Assembly: GCF_002895435.1 (NCBI RefSeq)
Contig: NZ_POYJ01000001.1
Location: forward strand, 248,001-312,000
Length of the DNA: 64,000 nucleotides
Direction: 5' to 3'
DNA from: Aquimarina sediminis
GTDB lineage: Bacteria; Bacteroidota; Bacteroidia; Flavobacteriales; Flavobacteriaceae
The notes below the pieces were generated by a model. The model ran no database searches. It was not told the origin of the DNA and was given only the letters and a program-made list of their open reading frames with translations. Shown one piece after another: positions 34,022 through 43,771 of this stretch; the first letter of the stretch is position 1; the number at the start of each line of letters is the position of its first letter. Both the position numbers and the translations under genes were made by a program.

Positions 34022-37000
34022 ATGAGCGCAATCATAAGAAATATTCATATTCCAATACAAAAATATAACCTTTCTACACATTGTGATGAGAATAGCATAT
34101 TTATTGGAAGAGAGGTAGCACGCGAAAAGTTGAGAAGAAGGATCACACCTAATGATGCTTCCAAAATATATAAAGGAGCTTACTTGGTTGCCGGTTATCG
34201 AGGTATGGGTAAATCAACCTTAGTAGATACTGTAATAAAAGAAGAGGTTAACCATATAGAAAATCACAAAGTAATACCTGTAGAGATATTTTTATCTCAG
34301 GGCGAATTAACAGACTATGATTTACTAAGACAAATATTTATTCAGTTCTCTGAAAAAGTAGGTCTAATACACAAAAACCCTTTTGATGATATAGTAATAC
34401 AAAGAGTTTTGGCAGGGATATTATCTCTTTTAGTATGTTTTTTTATTGTTTTTGGATTGCTATATAGTGTGGCTTCAGGAGTTATTAATATCGAGAATCA
34501 AACACTGATCACCGATAACCATTTATTAATGGTATTGTTGTTTTCTTTACTATTTATACTTACTTTTTTTATCTTAAATGGCATACTTAGTTGGTTTTAT
34601 TTGGAGGTTTATCATAAAGAAAAGAGCAGATTGTTTTCAAAAATTGATCAGGTATACAAACGAATCAATTCTAATTTGGAGATTCAGAGTCAAACTAATG
34701 AAACAGAAACTTTTAAAGGATTCTCTGGGGGACCGATATTGAGTAAAACCATATCATTTGTTCAAAATTCTGAAGCACAACCTTATAAACAATCCTTTAA
34801 TAAGTATACTGCCAAAGAATTAGAATTCGAAATCAAAGAAGTATTAAGACTATATCAGAAATTTAGAAAAAAGAAAACTCCTGATATAGGATATGTTCTT
34901 TTTATAATTGATGAATTGGATAAACTGGAACCAGAATTTGTAGAAGGGAATACCAATCATTTTGCCTTAGGGAAATCTAGGTTGGATGTTAGAAAAGAAA
35001 CATTATCCAGGCTTTTGGCAAACCTGAAAAGCTTTATTCATACCGCTGACGCCAAATTTATTTTTATAGGAGGAGCCGAAATGTATGATGCCAGTCTTGC
35101 AGATATAGCCGATAGAGAGTCCTTTTATAGTAGCATTTTTCATGAAGTTATTTATGTAAATAGTTTTTTTAAAGATTATGAAAACCGAAAAACCGGGATT
35201 ACACAAATGGCAGAAAACTATTTGGTTAGAATTATAATGGGAAATGATGTTGTAGATGATATCCTTAGAAAAAAGAGAGAGAGTATTAGTGATAATACAT
35301 CAAAAGAAGGTATGGGGATAGACCCTTATGACTACTTGAAAATATTCTACGACAGCTTGAAGGAAGTAGAAGAAAAAGATTTAATTTTTCAACAAATACA
35401 TAAGTTTATTGTTTATCTGACTTATCGAAGCAATGGAAGTCCTAAAAAATTAAAAGAGCTTATAGAAAACTACCTTAATGTATTAAACCCCAAAGAGAGT
35501 GATGAAAAAAGAAATTTGTTTCTTGATAGAAAAGATACTGATTTTAAAAATAGAGATAACAGGCTAATACCAGAACAATTGTTTTTATCTCTTAGGTATA
35601 AAGAACAGCACAAAATAGGAGTATTGTCATCTATATTTTTTCCATATTTGATTGATAACGAAAAATACCTCAAAGATCTTAATGATAAGAACTTATATCT
35701 TTCTGCTTTCTTAATGGATCATATTCTCAAGTTTCATAGATCTGCATTCTCGTGGAGAGAGCTAGAACTGATGCCTGACATTATTATTGGTAGTAAAGGA
35801 CCTAACTTAAGAACAACACTAAAGGACCTTATTTCTTATCTATCGGTAAAACATATTAGGAGAACTACAAATGCCATGTTTCAGTTTAAATTTAGAAGCA
35901 GATCAGCAATGGAACTTAAGTATATCTCTAAAGTATCAGATGAAAGTGCCGCAGCGTTTAACTTTACTTTGGACGAATCCTATCATATTAAAGCTTTTTT
36001 TAAAAGGAAACTGAAACAAAAAATGGAATTGTATAAAAATGGAGAGATAAGTTATAATAACTCGTCTTTTATACATACGCTAGGGTATTTGAACTCTACC
36101 ATTGCCGATATTCATTTTTATGACGAAGATTATGATTCTGCAATTCGATATTATGCAGATGCTATACAACCACTAAGGGATAGAGAACACTTAAACCAAC
36201 ACCAAATGATGCTCTATACCCGAAATCGATTATTACTGAGTTTGTGTCTAGAAAAATCAAATCGTTATGATTCTACATACTCAATACTAAGAAGTATAAC
36301 ATTGGATACCAGAGAGTGGAATTTTGACATCGATAAAGAGATATTGTACTATAAGGAAGACACAGAATGGGAAAGCCCATACAAGAGAATGCAATTATTT
36401 CTGAGACCACATTTAGCCTTATTAATGATTCTAGAAAAAGATCGTTCTGATGGGATAACAGAAAGTAATTTGGAGCGTAACATCCAGGAATATGCAAAGT
36501 TTATGAATATAAAAAAACTATTCCCTTTTGCTCCATATGACTGTAACTTAAAATATAGAGATTTTTTTCAGGATAATATTATAGGAGATCATAAACGGGT
36601 ACAAACTCTATTAGCAGATTACTATCAAAGTGTGGGGACACTATTATTCTATAAAAATAGAAATTACAAATCTCTATATGAAAAAGGAGCCCATGGTATA
36701 CTTTATGGATTTCTTGGGTTAAAAGGGTTAAAAGAACGTACCATAAAAAACAGAGAAGTGTTTGTTTTTGATAAAAAAATAAAAAATCCTATGAATTACG
36801 TAAGCTTAGATAATGTAAGAACTCACTATGGAAGAAAGAATGCCAAACACTACTATCCATCATTTAGTGCTTTCTTTTATTACACTACTTCTCTCGGGCA
36901 TCTATTAAGCCCTTATGTTGAAAATATCAGATCCATTTTTATTAATGATAAAGGAATTAAAAATCTTAATTCTAAAAATCAAATTTTAATATTACAAAAA

Positions 37001-38278
37001 TTGGTTTTCGAAAATAGGAGTAAACATATTCTCAATGGAAAACAAAAACAATTTTTGGGATTAGTTTTAGGTAAATTATCAGACAGCATTTTATCCTGCC
37101 TAGGGAAAATTAAACTGAACTCAAACAAAATAGGAGATATAATAAAATCAAAAGATGTTACTAAAGTCGAGTTAAGAGATCTAAATGCTCAATTTTGGGG
37201 GTTACAAAAAAGTAATAACAAATTAGATTTTGATACCTTTTTCTCTGTCGAAAATGTATTTTACTTTAATATTTTGAGCTATAGATTATATTATCAAGCA
37301 GGCAAATATCACGATGCACTATTTTACATCAAAAAATGCTTATATATTATCAAAACAAATTTGCTTAAAAATAAAAGTAATAGTAAGATTAAACTCAATT
37401 TTATGACCATTTTGAATAATGAGTCTGATAAAGTATTGAGTAATTATACATCTTGGATAAAACGACAGGAAATATTCTATAAGCAAATAACCAACACAGA
37501 AAATTTGAGTGATGATATTATGACTCAACAAGGCTTAATTGTAGAAGACAAAGGGGAAATAAATTTGATATGTCAAAAAATTGATTTCCATCTAAGACCA
37601 TCTGACACTAAACAAAATTTGAATACTATACTTGAGGAGTCTACAATTGATAGTATATTTTCTAGACTACAATTCTTAAGACACAAAATTGATAGCCACT
37701 TTGTAAAAAGAATGAAGTTCCTAAAATTAATGTTGGCACATAATGGAGAGTTTAATAGTGATGTAGTTAACAAATACATTAAAACATGTATTCAAGAGTT
37801 TACTGAAAACACAACTGTCGAAAAGGAACATATAGAAGTATATAAAAACGAGCTCAAAGGTGAATTGATTAATGTTGATTTTTGTGGTCGAAACCTTATT
37901 AATATCATTAAAACTTATGGTTTTAACTATATCATGAGTTATTCATATATAGGTAGCTTATATTATAATCTTATTTATTGGAGCTATGCTGTAGTAAAAT
38001 TAAAAGAGATAGATTCTTCTTTTGAAGAAGCATATGATCACTGGGGATTCAAAGATGTTTCCCACTTAAAAAATGAAGGGATAAAATATTATAAAAAAGC
38101 AATCCGGATGCACTCTGAAGGGAGTGAGTATAAATCATCAATAAAAGAAATGTATATATTAGAAGATGACCTTAATGACTCTCTGGTTCACTTTTGCGGG
38201 GCTTTAGAAAGAAGTTTGATAAATACTGGAGTAATTGAAATGAATATCAAAAAAATACAAGATTTGAAATCTTTCTAA
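34022..38278 (+). CDS. Large membrane-inserted P-loop NTPase with TPR-like C-terminus
   Basis: 1418 aa, no signal peptide. A Cdc6/KAP-like NTPase: SIFIGREVAREKLRRRI (27-41) as found before the P-loop of STAND/Orc ATPases, Walker A GYRGMGKST (58-66), Walker B YVLFIIDELDKLE (291-303) and a sensor strand FIFIGGAEMYD (346-356). Between the Walker motifs there are two membrane helices (about 130-152 and 168-190), the insertion style of KAP P-loop NTPases. A winged-helix or lid region follows, then about 700 residues of helical repeats including a TPR-like segment (FYDEDYDSAIRYYADAIQPL near 695-715). It is monocistronic. It could be a membrane-bound signalling or defence-type switch; no effector domain is visible. 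Confidence 0.82.
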   Translation: MSAIIRNIHIPIQKYNLSTHCDENSIFIGREVAREKLRRRITPNDASKIYKGAYLVAGYRGMGKSTLVDTVIKEEVNHIENHKVIPVEIFLSQGELTDYDLLRQIFIQFSEKVGLIHKNPFDDIVIQRVLAGILSLLVCFFIVFGLLYSVASGVINIENQTLITDNHLLMVLLFSLLFILTFFILNGILSWFYLEVYHKEKSRLFSKIDQVYKRINSNLEIQSQTNETETFKGFSGGPILSKTISFVQNSEAQPYKQSFNKYTAKELEFEIKEVLRLYQKFRKKKTPDIGYVLFIIDELDKLEPEFVEGNTNHFALGKSRLDVRKETLSRLLANLKSFIHTADAKFIFIGGAEMYDASLADIADRESFYSSIFHEVIYVNSFFKDYENRKTGITQMAENYLVRIIMGNDVVDDILRKKRESISDNTSKEGMGIDPYDYLKIFYDSLKEVEEKDLIFQQIHKFIVYLTYRSNGSPKKLKELIENYLNVLNPKESDEKRNLFLDRKDTDFKNRDNRLIPEQLFLSLRYKEQHKIGVLSSIFFPYLIDNEKYLKDLNDKNLYLSAFLMDHILKFHRSAFSWRELELMPDIIIGSKGPNLRTTLKDLISYLSVKHIRRTTNAMFQFKFRSRSAMELKYISKVSDESAAAFNFTLDESYHIKAFFKRKLKQKMELYKNGEISYNNSSFIHTLGYLNSTIADIHFYDEDYDSAIRYYADAIQPLRDREHLNQHQMMLYTRNRLLLSLCLEKSNRYDSTYSILRSITLDTREWNFDIDKEILYYKEDTEWESPYKRMQLFLRPHLALLMILEKDRSDGITESNLERNIQEYAKFMNIKKLFPFAPYDCNLKYRDFFQDNIIGDHKRVQTLLADYYQSVGTLLFYKNRNYKSLYEKGAHGILYGFLGLKGLKERTIKNREVFVFDKKIKNPMNYVSLDNVRTHYGRKNAKHYYPSFSAFFYYTTSLGHLLSPYVENIRSIFINDKGIKNLNSKNQILILQKLVFENRSKHILNGKQKQFLGLVLGKLSDSILSCLGKIKLNSNKIGDIIKSKDVTKVELRDLNAQFWGLQKSNNKLDFDTFFSVENVFYFNILSYRLYYQAGKYHDALFYIKKCLYIIKTNLLKNKSNSKIKLNFMTILNNESDKVLSNYTSWIKRQEIFYKQITNTENLSDDIMTQQGLIVEDKGEINLICQKIDFHLRPSDTKQNLNTILEESTIDSIFSRLQFLRHKIDSHFVKRMKFLKLMLAHNGEFNSDVVNKYIKTCIQEFTENTTVEKEHIEVYKNELKGELINVDFCGRNLINIIKTYGFNYIMSYSYIGSLYYNLIYWSYAVVKLKEIDSSFEEAYDHWGFKDVSHLKNEGIKYYKKAIRMHSEGSEYKSSIKEMYILEDDLNDSLVHFCGALERSLINTGVIEMNIKKIQDLKSF

Positions 38279-38330
38279 TGAGAGTAAATATAGTATGAAT
38301 GATTTTTTGAGATTATTAATACCCAAAAAA

Positions 38331-38363
38331 AACCCTATGCGTTGTTGGTAAACACATAGGGTT
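38331..38363. terminator. Hairpin between convergent genes
   Basis: AACCCTATG (38331-38339) pairs with CATAGGGTT (38355-38363). On the minus strand it is followed by a run of T (38323-38332), so it fits best as a leftward terminator, though it lies 450 bases after the end of the next minus-strand gene. It may also end the plus-strand NTPase transcript. Nothing else convincing is seen in the 500-base spacer 38279-38777. Confidence 0.55.
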
Positions 38364-38777
38364 GTATGGATTGGTAATGGCAAGATTTTCAATCCTGATG
38401 TTCTGAAAAGAAAATTCATTTAACGTTGCCTCCGTTACATGAACTCGTACTAAATAACAACATTTGCACTTAATTGTACAACGTTTTAAGAGTAATGGTC
38501 GTTGATGACTCAAAGCTATCAAAAATCATTGATGCTTATCCTTGTTTTTTAATTGTTTACTTAAAAATAAGATTGATTAAAAAAAAGTAACTGAAAAATG
38601 ATTCTGTATACTTGTGTATCAATAATTTGTTATGTAGTACTAGTCAAAAAATACCAATACATACTTTGCCATCATTTGATTGTGAAAAGGGAATCTTAAA
38701 AATTTATTTTTCCGGCTGTGAATAGTATTATTTCTAAGATGTCCCTTTTCTTGGTTTAGCATTGGCTAATTCAAATA

Positions 38778-40646
38778 TTATACTTTACAAAATGATATAA
38801 AATCATGGATTGTTCCTGGTTCTCCATCTCCTGTTGTTAGTTTTACCGTAGTGGATAAGGTAACTGTATATGCACAAGGCAAAAGATCATTAACCGTATC
38901 TGTAGGAGGTGTGAATACCAATTGTGATGTTCCAAAGGTTTCTGGAGCGGGCATAAGCGCAATAGCTGGAAAACTGAAACTTTGCCCAGGTTTGTTAGGA
39001 CCTACTATCGATAAACTTACAGAAGATAAGTTTTCGTTACGAGCGCTATACTTTACATGTAGTGCATCTGTGATTTTATTACATCCACTGGTTCCAGACA
39101 CAATTTCTTGTATATCTACAGAAACAGCAGCAAGTCGATTGTTAACTGTTTTTGGAGCCCAACTTCCGTGTTTGTTTACATTGTCATATTCTACATTATA
39201 TATGGCAATAGGTTTTGAGGTTCCGGCTACTATTTCTGTGGCAGGATTATTCTCTTCTCGCTGTTTCATTCTAATAGCAAAGTAACGATTGCGTGTATGC
39301 GGTTTTGATGGTGATACACTAGCACTTCCAATGGCTGAGGTAGGTGAACTCATGTCAATGGATACCATATTTGCTATCGCAAGAGTATTGAGTTTTAATA
39401 TTTCTGCATCCTGATGAGGTTCAAAATTTGCATTTTGTGGTACCGGAATCCAGTTTCCATTAAAAACAATAGACTGATTGGGGGCTATACTATTGATATA
39501 GTATGGTTCTTTATCAATAGGATTCATTGGATCTCCAGTAAGAGTAAATAGGTTGCCAATTACGGTTGTAGGAATCATGTTGGGCAATACTGGTTGCCAT
39601 CCTCCAGGAGCTGGTAAATCCGTTGGGTTAATCACCTCTTGGTATTCAAACATATACTCCATAGGGTTACCGTTTAAGGTCTTAGTGATGGTTCCGATTA
39701 GATTAATGGTTCTATAAAACGCATAGTCTACAAATCCTGGACGTTGCGTTTTGCCATTAGCAGTATTAATTTCATCCTGTATCTTAATTCTACGTAATAG
39801 CCCAAAATTGGTGAATGAAGCAGGAATCGGAAGCGGAGGTATGACAATATCTTCTACACAGAGTGTTACGCAAAGACAAGCCCCCACATTATTTCTCTTA
39901 TCTGATGGTTTTTCAAATTCTACGGGAGTTCCATTTATCTCTAGCTTGAAATACACATCGGGTCCACTGTTAAATGGTGGAAAAGGTGTTTCGATATTGA
40001 TATGAGGAGAAAGAAAGGTTTGTTTAAAATCTTTACTACTATAATCTATCCTGAAATGCCCCGTATTATCAGTAATATCTGATCCCAATTCATCATCAGT
40101 AATCCAGTCATCATCCATAGCAATTACCTTGGCACCAGGAATTGGGGTATTATTGTTTTTGCAATCTAATAGACGTCCACAAATCACCCATGCATCAAAT
40201 AATTCTCGTATGCCACACCAAAAACGATGATGAAGACAGTATTTCCAATAAAACAAAAGACCATCATTAGTTTCTCTCCATCTCGGTTGTAAGGTAGTGA
40301 TGGTAAATTGTAATGGATCGCGATCTTTGCTTTTTTGATTAACTACTCTTTTAGTAAGGACATCTATCATTATTGGTCCATCGTACTGTTCATAGTCACC
40401 CTTCAGAGAAGTTTCATAATTTCCATTTTTATCAATTTCTGCCTCAGCAATTAAAAATTTTGCTTTAGCTTTGATTTGCTTTTCATCCAGAATTTGTAAT
40501 GTATTTTTTGGATCAGATGCTACATTTGTGATGACAGTAGTATCGAGGTTTGCTACTCGATAAAAACGCACCACAGAACCAAATAGCGGTTCTTTACAAT
40601 CCTTGCATAATTCTCCTGCAAGATTTCCCCTTAGTATAAACCCCAT
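38778..40646 (-). CDS. Hypothetical Cys-rich protein with carboxypeptidase-regulatory-like domain
   Basis: 622 aa, no signal peptide. The start MGFILRGNLAGELCKDCKEP carries a CxxC. The N-terminal third is beta-rich. A central domain (about 155-235) has ICGRLLDCKNNNTPIPGAKV, then DELGSDITDNTGHFRIDYSS, the pattern of carboxypeptidase-regulatory/transthyretin-like beta sandwiches. It is followed by NVGACLCVTLCVEDI with three Cys. The C-terminal third is Pro/Asn-rich with strands such as LSSVSLSIVGPNKPGQSFSF. The lack of a signal peptide suggests a cytoplasmic protein or one exported by a dedicated route (for example a contractile injection system), but no such system is in this window. Function unknown. 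Confidence 0.75.
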   Translation of the reverse strand: MGFILRGNLAGELCKDCKEPLFGSVVRFYRVANLDTTVITNVASDPKNTLQILDEKQIKAKAKFLIAEAEIDKNGNYETSLKGDYEQYDGPIMIDVLTKRVVNQKSKDRDPLQFTITTLQPRWRETNDGLLFYWKYCLHHRFWCGIRELFDAWVICGRLLDCKNNNTPIPGAKVIAMDDDWITDDELGSDITDNTGHFRIDYSSKDFKQTFLSPHINIETPFPPFNSGPDVYFKLEINGTPVEFEKPSDKRNNVGACLCVTLCVEDIVIPPLPIPASFTNFGLLRRIKIQDEINTANGKTQRPGFVDYAFYRTINLIGTITKTLNGNPMEYMFEYQEVINPTDLPAPGGWQPVLPNMIPTTVIGNLFTLTGDPMNPIDKEPYYINSIAPNQSIVFNGNWIPVPQNANFEPHQDAEILKLNTLAIANMVSIDMSSPTSAIGSASVSPSKPHTRNRYFAIRMKQREENNPATEIVAGTSKPIAIYNVEYDNVNKHGSWAPKTVNNRLAAVSVDIQEIVSGTSGCNKITDALHVKYSARNENLSSVSLSIVGPNKPGQSFSFPAIALMPAPETFGTSQLVFTPPTDTVNDLLPCAYTVTLSTTVKLTTGDGEPGTIHDFISFCKV

Positions 40647-40872
40647 GTTTCCTAAATTTTTAAGATTAATATGCTTTTATCTCAAAATTAGATATTTGTA
40701 AGTAGTTGTGAAAGAGTTTAATACCTGATATCTCTAGGTTTAATACCCTTTTTTTATATAGTTATATTACGGTAGACTATTAGGGGGTTTTCCTGATATT
40801 TATAGTTGAGGCATTTCAAAATTCAATATATTCGCTATGCCTAGTGAGCGTGTGATGGAAATATTAAATACT

Positions 40873-41682
40873 ATGAAGAAAATACATTGTTGCATTTTGG
40901 TCTTATTACTGGTTTTTACCAATGTAATGAGTCAACATTTTGATAAAAATACTGTACTAACAAAGGGGACAACATATTATATGTTTGGAGATAACGTAAA
41001 ATTGAGAGAAGCACCCGGGTTAGATTCAAAAACGTTAGTTTTATTACCTATAGGAAGCGAAATTAAGATATTGGATATGATGGAGATTAGCCATATGTAT
41101 AATGGGATTTCTTCTCCCTGGTATAAGGTAAGTTTTGAGAATCAGATTGGATATTTGGTAGGAGGTCTAATCTCTATATATAGGCATGCCAGTCATAAGG
41201 ATTCGAACACCAATTTTCTTTGTAACTTATCTGAAAAGGATGAGAGAGTTTTTGTAAATATTAGAGCAACTTCTAAAGGTAAAGTAATAGATGAAGTCTC
41301 TGTTAGATTAATAGGAAATGGATCTTTTCAGTTTAAAAATATAGGTCATAGAGGAGTAAAGCAGTTGCATGATATACTTTTTGTAGATAATGACAGTGAA
41401 TCTTGTGGGGTGAATGGAGGGAAATCTTATGTTTTTTGGGATGGAACTACCCTTAGACATGTGGCAAATACTTCCGAAATTGGCGATGGTGGATTATACC
41501 ATCACCATTCTGAATACATCTTTCCTGAAGATAAGGATGGAAGAGAGAATGTAGTAATTTATAAAGAGGAACATGGAGAGTTAAAAGATGAGGAAACAGA
41601 GTGGTATGTAACTACAAAACAAGAAAGAAATCTTACCTGGGATGGAGAAAAGTTTTTGCCTGTTAATTATAGAGAGGAGTAG
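40873..41682 (+). CDS. Exported bacterial SH3-domain protein
   Basis: 269 aa from the ATG at 40873, which starts a clear signal peptide (MKKIHCCILVLLLVFTNVMS); the frame extends 36 bases further upstream without support. Residues 30-105 form a bacterial SH3 domain (YMFGDNVKLREAPGLDSKTL, LLPIGSEIKILDM, SPWYKVSFENQIGYLVGGLI), which often binds cell-wall peptides. The C-terminal part holds WDGTTLRHVANTSEIGDGGL, YHHHSEYIFPEDKDG and RNLTWDGEKFLPV strands, with a His-rich stretch. It probably acts in the periplasm. I know of no named family for the C-terminal domain. Confidence 0.82.
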   Translation: MKKIHCCILVLLLVFTNVMSQHFDKNTVLTKGTTYYMFGDNVKLREAPGLDSKTLVLLPIGSEIKILDMMEISHMYNGISSPWYKVSFENQIGYLVGGLISIYRHASHKDSNTNFLCNLSEKDERVFVNIRATSKGKVIDEVSVRLIGNGSFQFKNIGHRGVKQLHDILFVDNDSESCGVNGGKSYVFWDGTTLRHVANTSEIGDGGLYHHHSEYIFPEDKDGRENVVIYKEEHGELKDEETEWYVTTKQERNLTWDGEKFLPVNYREE

Positions 41683-41818
41683 TTTCACCGTTTACTACCT
41701 AAATTTACTTCGATAAGTCCTTTTTATTTTTATTCTTTCGTTATTAACATAGTTTTCTTTGACACCAAATTCAATCCATAAAGAGGCATGGATGAGTCAA
41801 TAAAAATATGTTAAAAAC

Positions 41819-42448
41819 TTGTTTTTATTTTCTGAAAAAATTGTGATTTCTTTGCCACCGGGAAAAAACAACATATTGGAAAATCAAGAAAAAGAGCATA
41901 CTAAGGTATATACACGGTATAATTTTTTTAATAAAACGTATTGTGTATTTAGGGGGGCTTCCTTACGGGAAATTACTAGAAGAAAACCAAATTATAGAAG
42001 CGAGTCTGGAAGTACGTATTACTATACAAAACATGGTATTTATAGGCTGTCAAACCATTGGGGAAGGGCAGCGAATTGCCAGTGGAGATTAGTATCTGAT
42101 TTTCCGGCAGAGATCGACGACTTACGATTGGGGTATGCTGATTGGGGAGATTTTAGAGAAAACCTGGATCCAGATGTAGATGCATATTATATTTCGGTGG
42201 ATTTTGAAGCCAAAAAAGTGAGTTATATGCATAAAGATAATCCTGATTATAATAAGGTAGCCGTATTGCGTTCTGCCGATGCGACAAGAAAGCTTATCAA
42301 ACAGATAAAGAATCTACTAGAAACTCATAAATGGGCTAAGTATTATGACTATGATGATCTAGAGGAGTTTAGAGAAGAAGTGGTTACTAAATTGATAAAT
42401 AGTAACATCTCATTGAATGAACTACGTCGTGAATTAGCAGAGTGGTAA
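41819..42448 (+). CDS. Hypothetical protein (start uncertain)
   Basis: Up to 209 aa with a TTG start at 41819; an in-frame stop at 41801-41803 blocks longer versions and a GTG at 41843 is an alternative. There is no signal peptide. The core has KVYTRYNFFNKTYCVFRGAS, TYYYTKHGIYRLSNHWGRAA, NCQWRLVSDF and DAYYISVDFEAKKVSYMHKD, a mixed alpha-beta fold, and the last 60 residues are helical and charged (EEFREEVVTKLINSNISLNE). The composition is normal for the genome. The family is not recognised. Its transcript ends at the palindromic hairpin downstream. Confidence 0.72.
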   Translation: MFLFSEKIVISLPPGKNNILENQEKEHTKVYTRYNFFNKTYCVFRGASLREITRRKPNYRSESGSTYYYTKHGIYRLSNHWGRAANCQWRLVSDFPAEIDDLRLGYADWGDFRENLDPDVDAYYISVDFEAKKVSYMHKDNPDYNKVAVLRSADATRKLIKQIKNLLETHKWAKYYDYDDLEEFREEVVTKLINSNISLNELRRELAEW

Positions 42449-42534
42449 TTTGATTCTTTTATTATAACTCTTTAAAAGATTAGGAATAAATTATTGCTTA
42501 GGAGGTACTAAAAGCAAAAAGTATATAAAAAAGA

Positions 42535-42562
42535 AAAGGGATGAAATTTAAATTTCATCCCT
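42535..42562. terminator. Bidirectional terminator
   Basis: The perfect palindrome AAGGGATGAAATTT/AAATTTCATCCCTT sits between two convergent genes, with T-rich sequence after it on the plus strand and A-rich sequence before it, so it can work on both strands. Confidence 0.88.
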
Positions 42563-42604
42563 TCTTTTATTTATTGGAGTGTGTTTTACACTAAAATCTT
42601 TAGG

Positions 42605-43438
42605 TTAGTTAGAAGATAACATTGCAAAAAACTTGTCCATGTTAGGTAATAAAACAATTCTGGTACGTCTGTTGATTGCCATGTTTTCTTTAGAATCATT
42701 TTCTACTAATGGCTTGTAGCTACTTCTTCCTGATGCAATTAGTTTTGCAGGATCAACAGAATAGGTTGTTTGTAGTTTTCTGATGATCGATGTAGCTCTT
42801 TTTACACTAAGATCCCAGTTATCCTGTACTACAGCATTACTAATAGTTCTAGAGTCGGTATGACCTTCTACCATAACTTCAAGACTTGGTTCAGAATTAA
42901 TAACGTCTGCCAATTTTTTTAGAATATCATTGGCTTTATTACTTACTCTATAGCTTCCGCTGTTAAATAACATTTTATCAGATATAGATATCATAACTAC
43001 TGTATTATCTATATCAATAGAAATATCATCATCTTCCTTAAGTTCATCGGTTAGTGAACTTTTTAGATTGTAAGAAACGGCCAGATTCATTGAATCTTTT
43101 AAAGATTTTGCTCCTTGCACTTTTTGTTGGTCAACCTTGGCAAGCGTAGCTTTCATTTTTTCTTTAGTATTGTTAGAGATTGCAGTAACACCTTCTACCA
43201 TTACCATTTTTTCATCATTCGATTCTTTTAAAGAATTGATTTTAGCATTATAATTTGCTACTCTGGCTTCAATCTTAGCAAATTTTTCTTCAAGTTCATC
43301 TTTTTCTACCGAAGTCTTTTGCAATGTACTACGCGTGTCCTGTAACTCTTGTTCTAAAGCAACATATTTTTTCTTTGCTACACACGATGTCAATAGGAAT
43401 ATCCCTGACAAGGCAATTAATGTGAATAATCTTCTCAT
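42605..43438 (-). CDS. OmpA-family peptidoglycan-binding lipoprotein
   Basis: 277 aa. Lipoprotein signal MRRLFTLIALSGIFLLTSC (Cys19). A coiled coil follows at about 28-75 (KYVALEQELQDTRSTLQK, VEKDELEEKFAKIEARV). The C-terminal OmpA domain (about 150-265) shows MLFNSGSYRVSNKANDILKK, VMVEGHTDSRTIS, NWDLSVKRATSIIRKL and NRRTRIVLLPNM, with the conserved Asp and Arg that hold diaminopimelate. It anchors the outer membrane to the peptidoglycan, as related lipoproteins do. It is monocistronic and ends at a bidirectional terminator. Confidence 0.93.
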   Translation of the reverse strand: MRRLFTLIALSGIFLLTSCVAKKKYVALEQELQDTRSTLQKTSVEKDELEEKFAKIEARVANYNAKINSLKESNDEKMVMVEGVTAISNNTKEKMKATLAKVDQQKVQGAKSLKDSMNLAVSYNLKSSLTDELKEDDDISIDIDNTVVMISISDKMLFNSGSYRVSNKANDILKKLADVINSEPSLEVMVEGHTDSRTISNAVVQDNWDLSVKRATSIIRKLQTTYSVDPAKLIASGRSSYKPLVENDSKENMAINRRTRIVLLPNMDKFFAMLSSN

Positions 43439-43771
43439 GGTTATTTAATTAATTAATTATTTACTATTGTAACTACGTCTTATTTTATTTATTGTACCCT
43501 ATTTTATTAATGTTTTCATATCAATTTCTTAAAGAAATGTTAATGGAGTGTTTGGTGTAAAATAGGAGCTAATTATTAGTCTTTTTTTTGTAAAATAACC
43601 CGTTGATTTTCAAAAAAATATGTGTTTTTGTGTAAACTTTATCTCACATATTGGGGAAAAAAGTATTGATTTATTGTAATAACGTACTATTTTTACAGTC
43701 TTAAATGTAGAAATAAACGAACGCTATAGCCCGAGATCTACTTTAGTTAATATAATGTATAATAATAATTG
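43439..43771. other. Divergent spacer without a gene
   Basis: This 333-base A+T-rich region starts with TTAATTAATTAATTA and separates the OmpA gene from the M23 peptidase gene. It contains no coding frame and no clear hairpin. Promoters for both are expected here. Confidence 0.5.

Noticed and set aside
38204..38522. Two overlapping minus-strand frames of 71 and 68 aa after the NTPase gene
   Set aside because: They cover a hairpin and the end of the NTPase gene and show no domain; probably chance frames.
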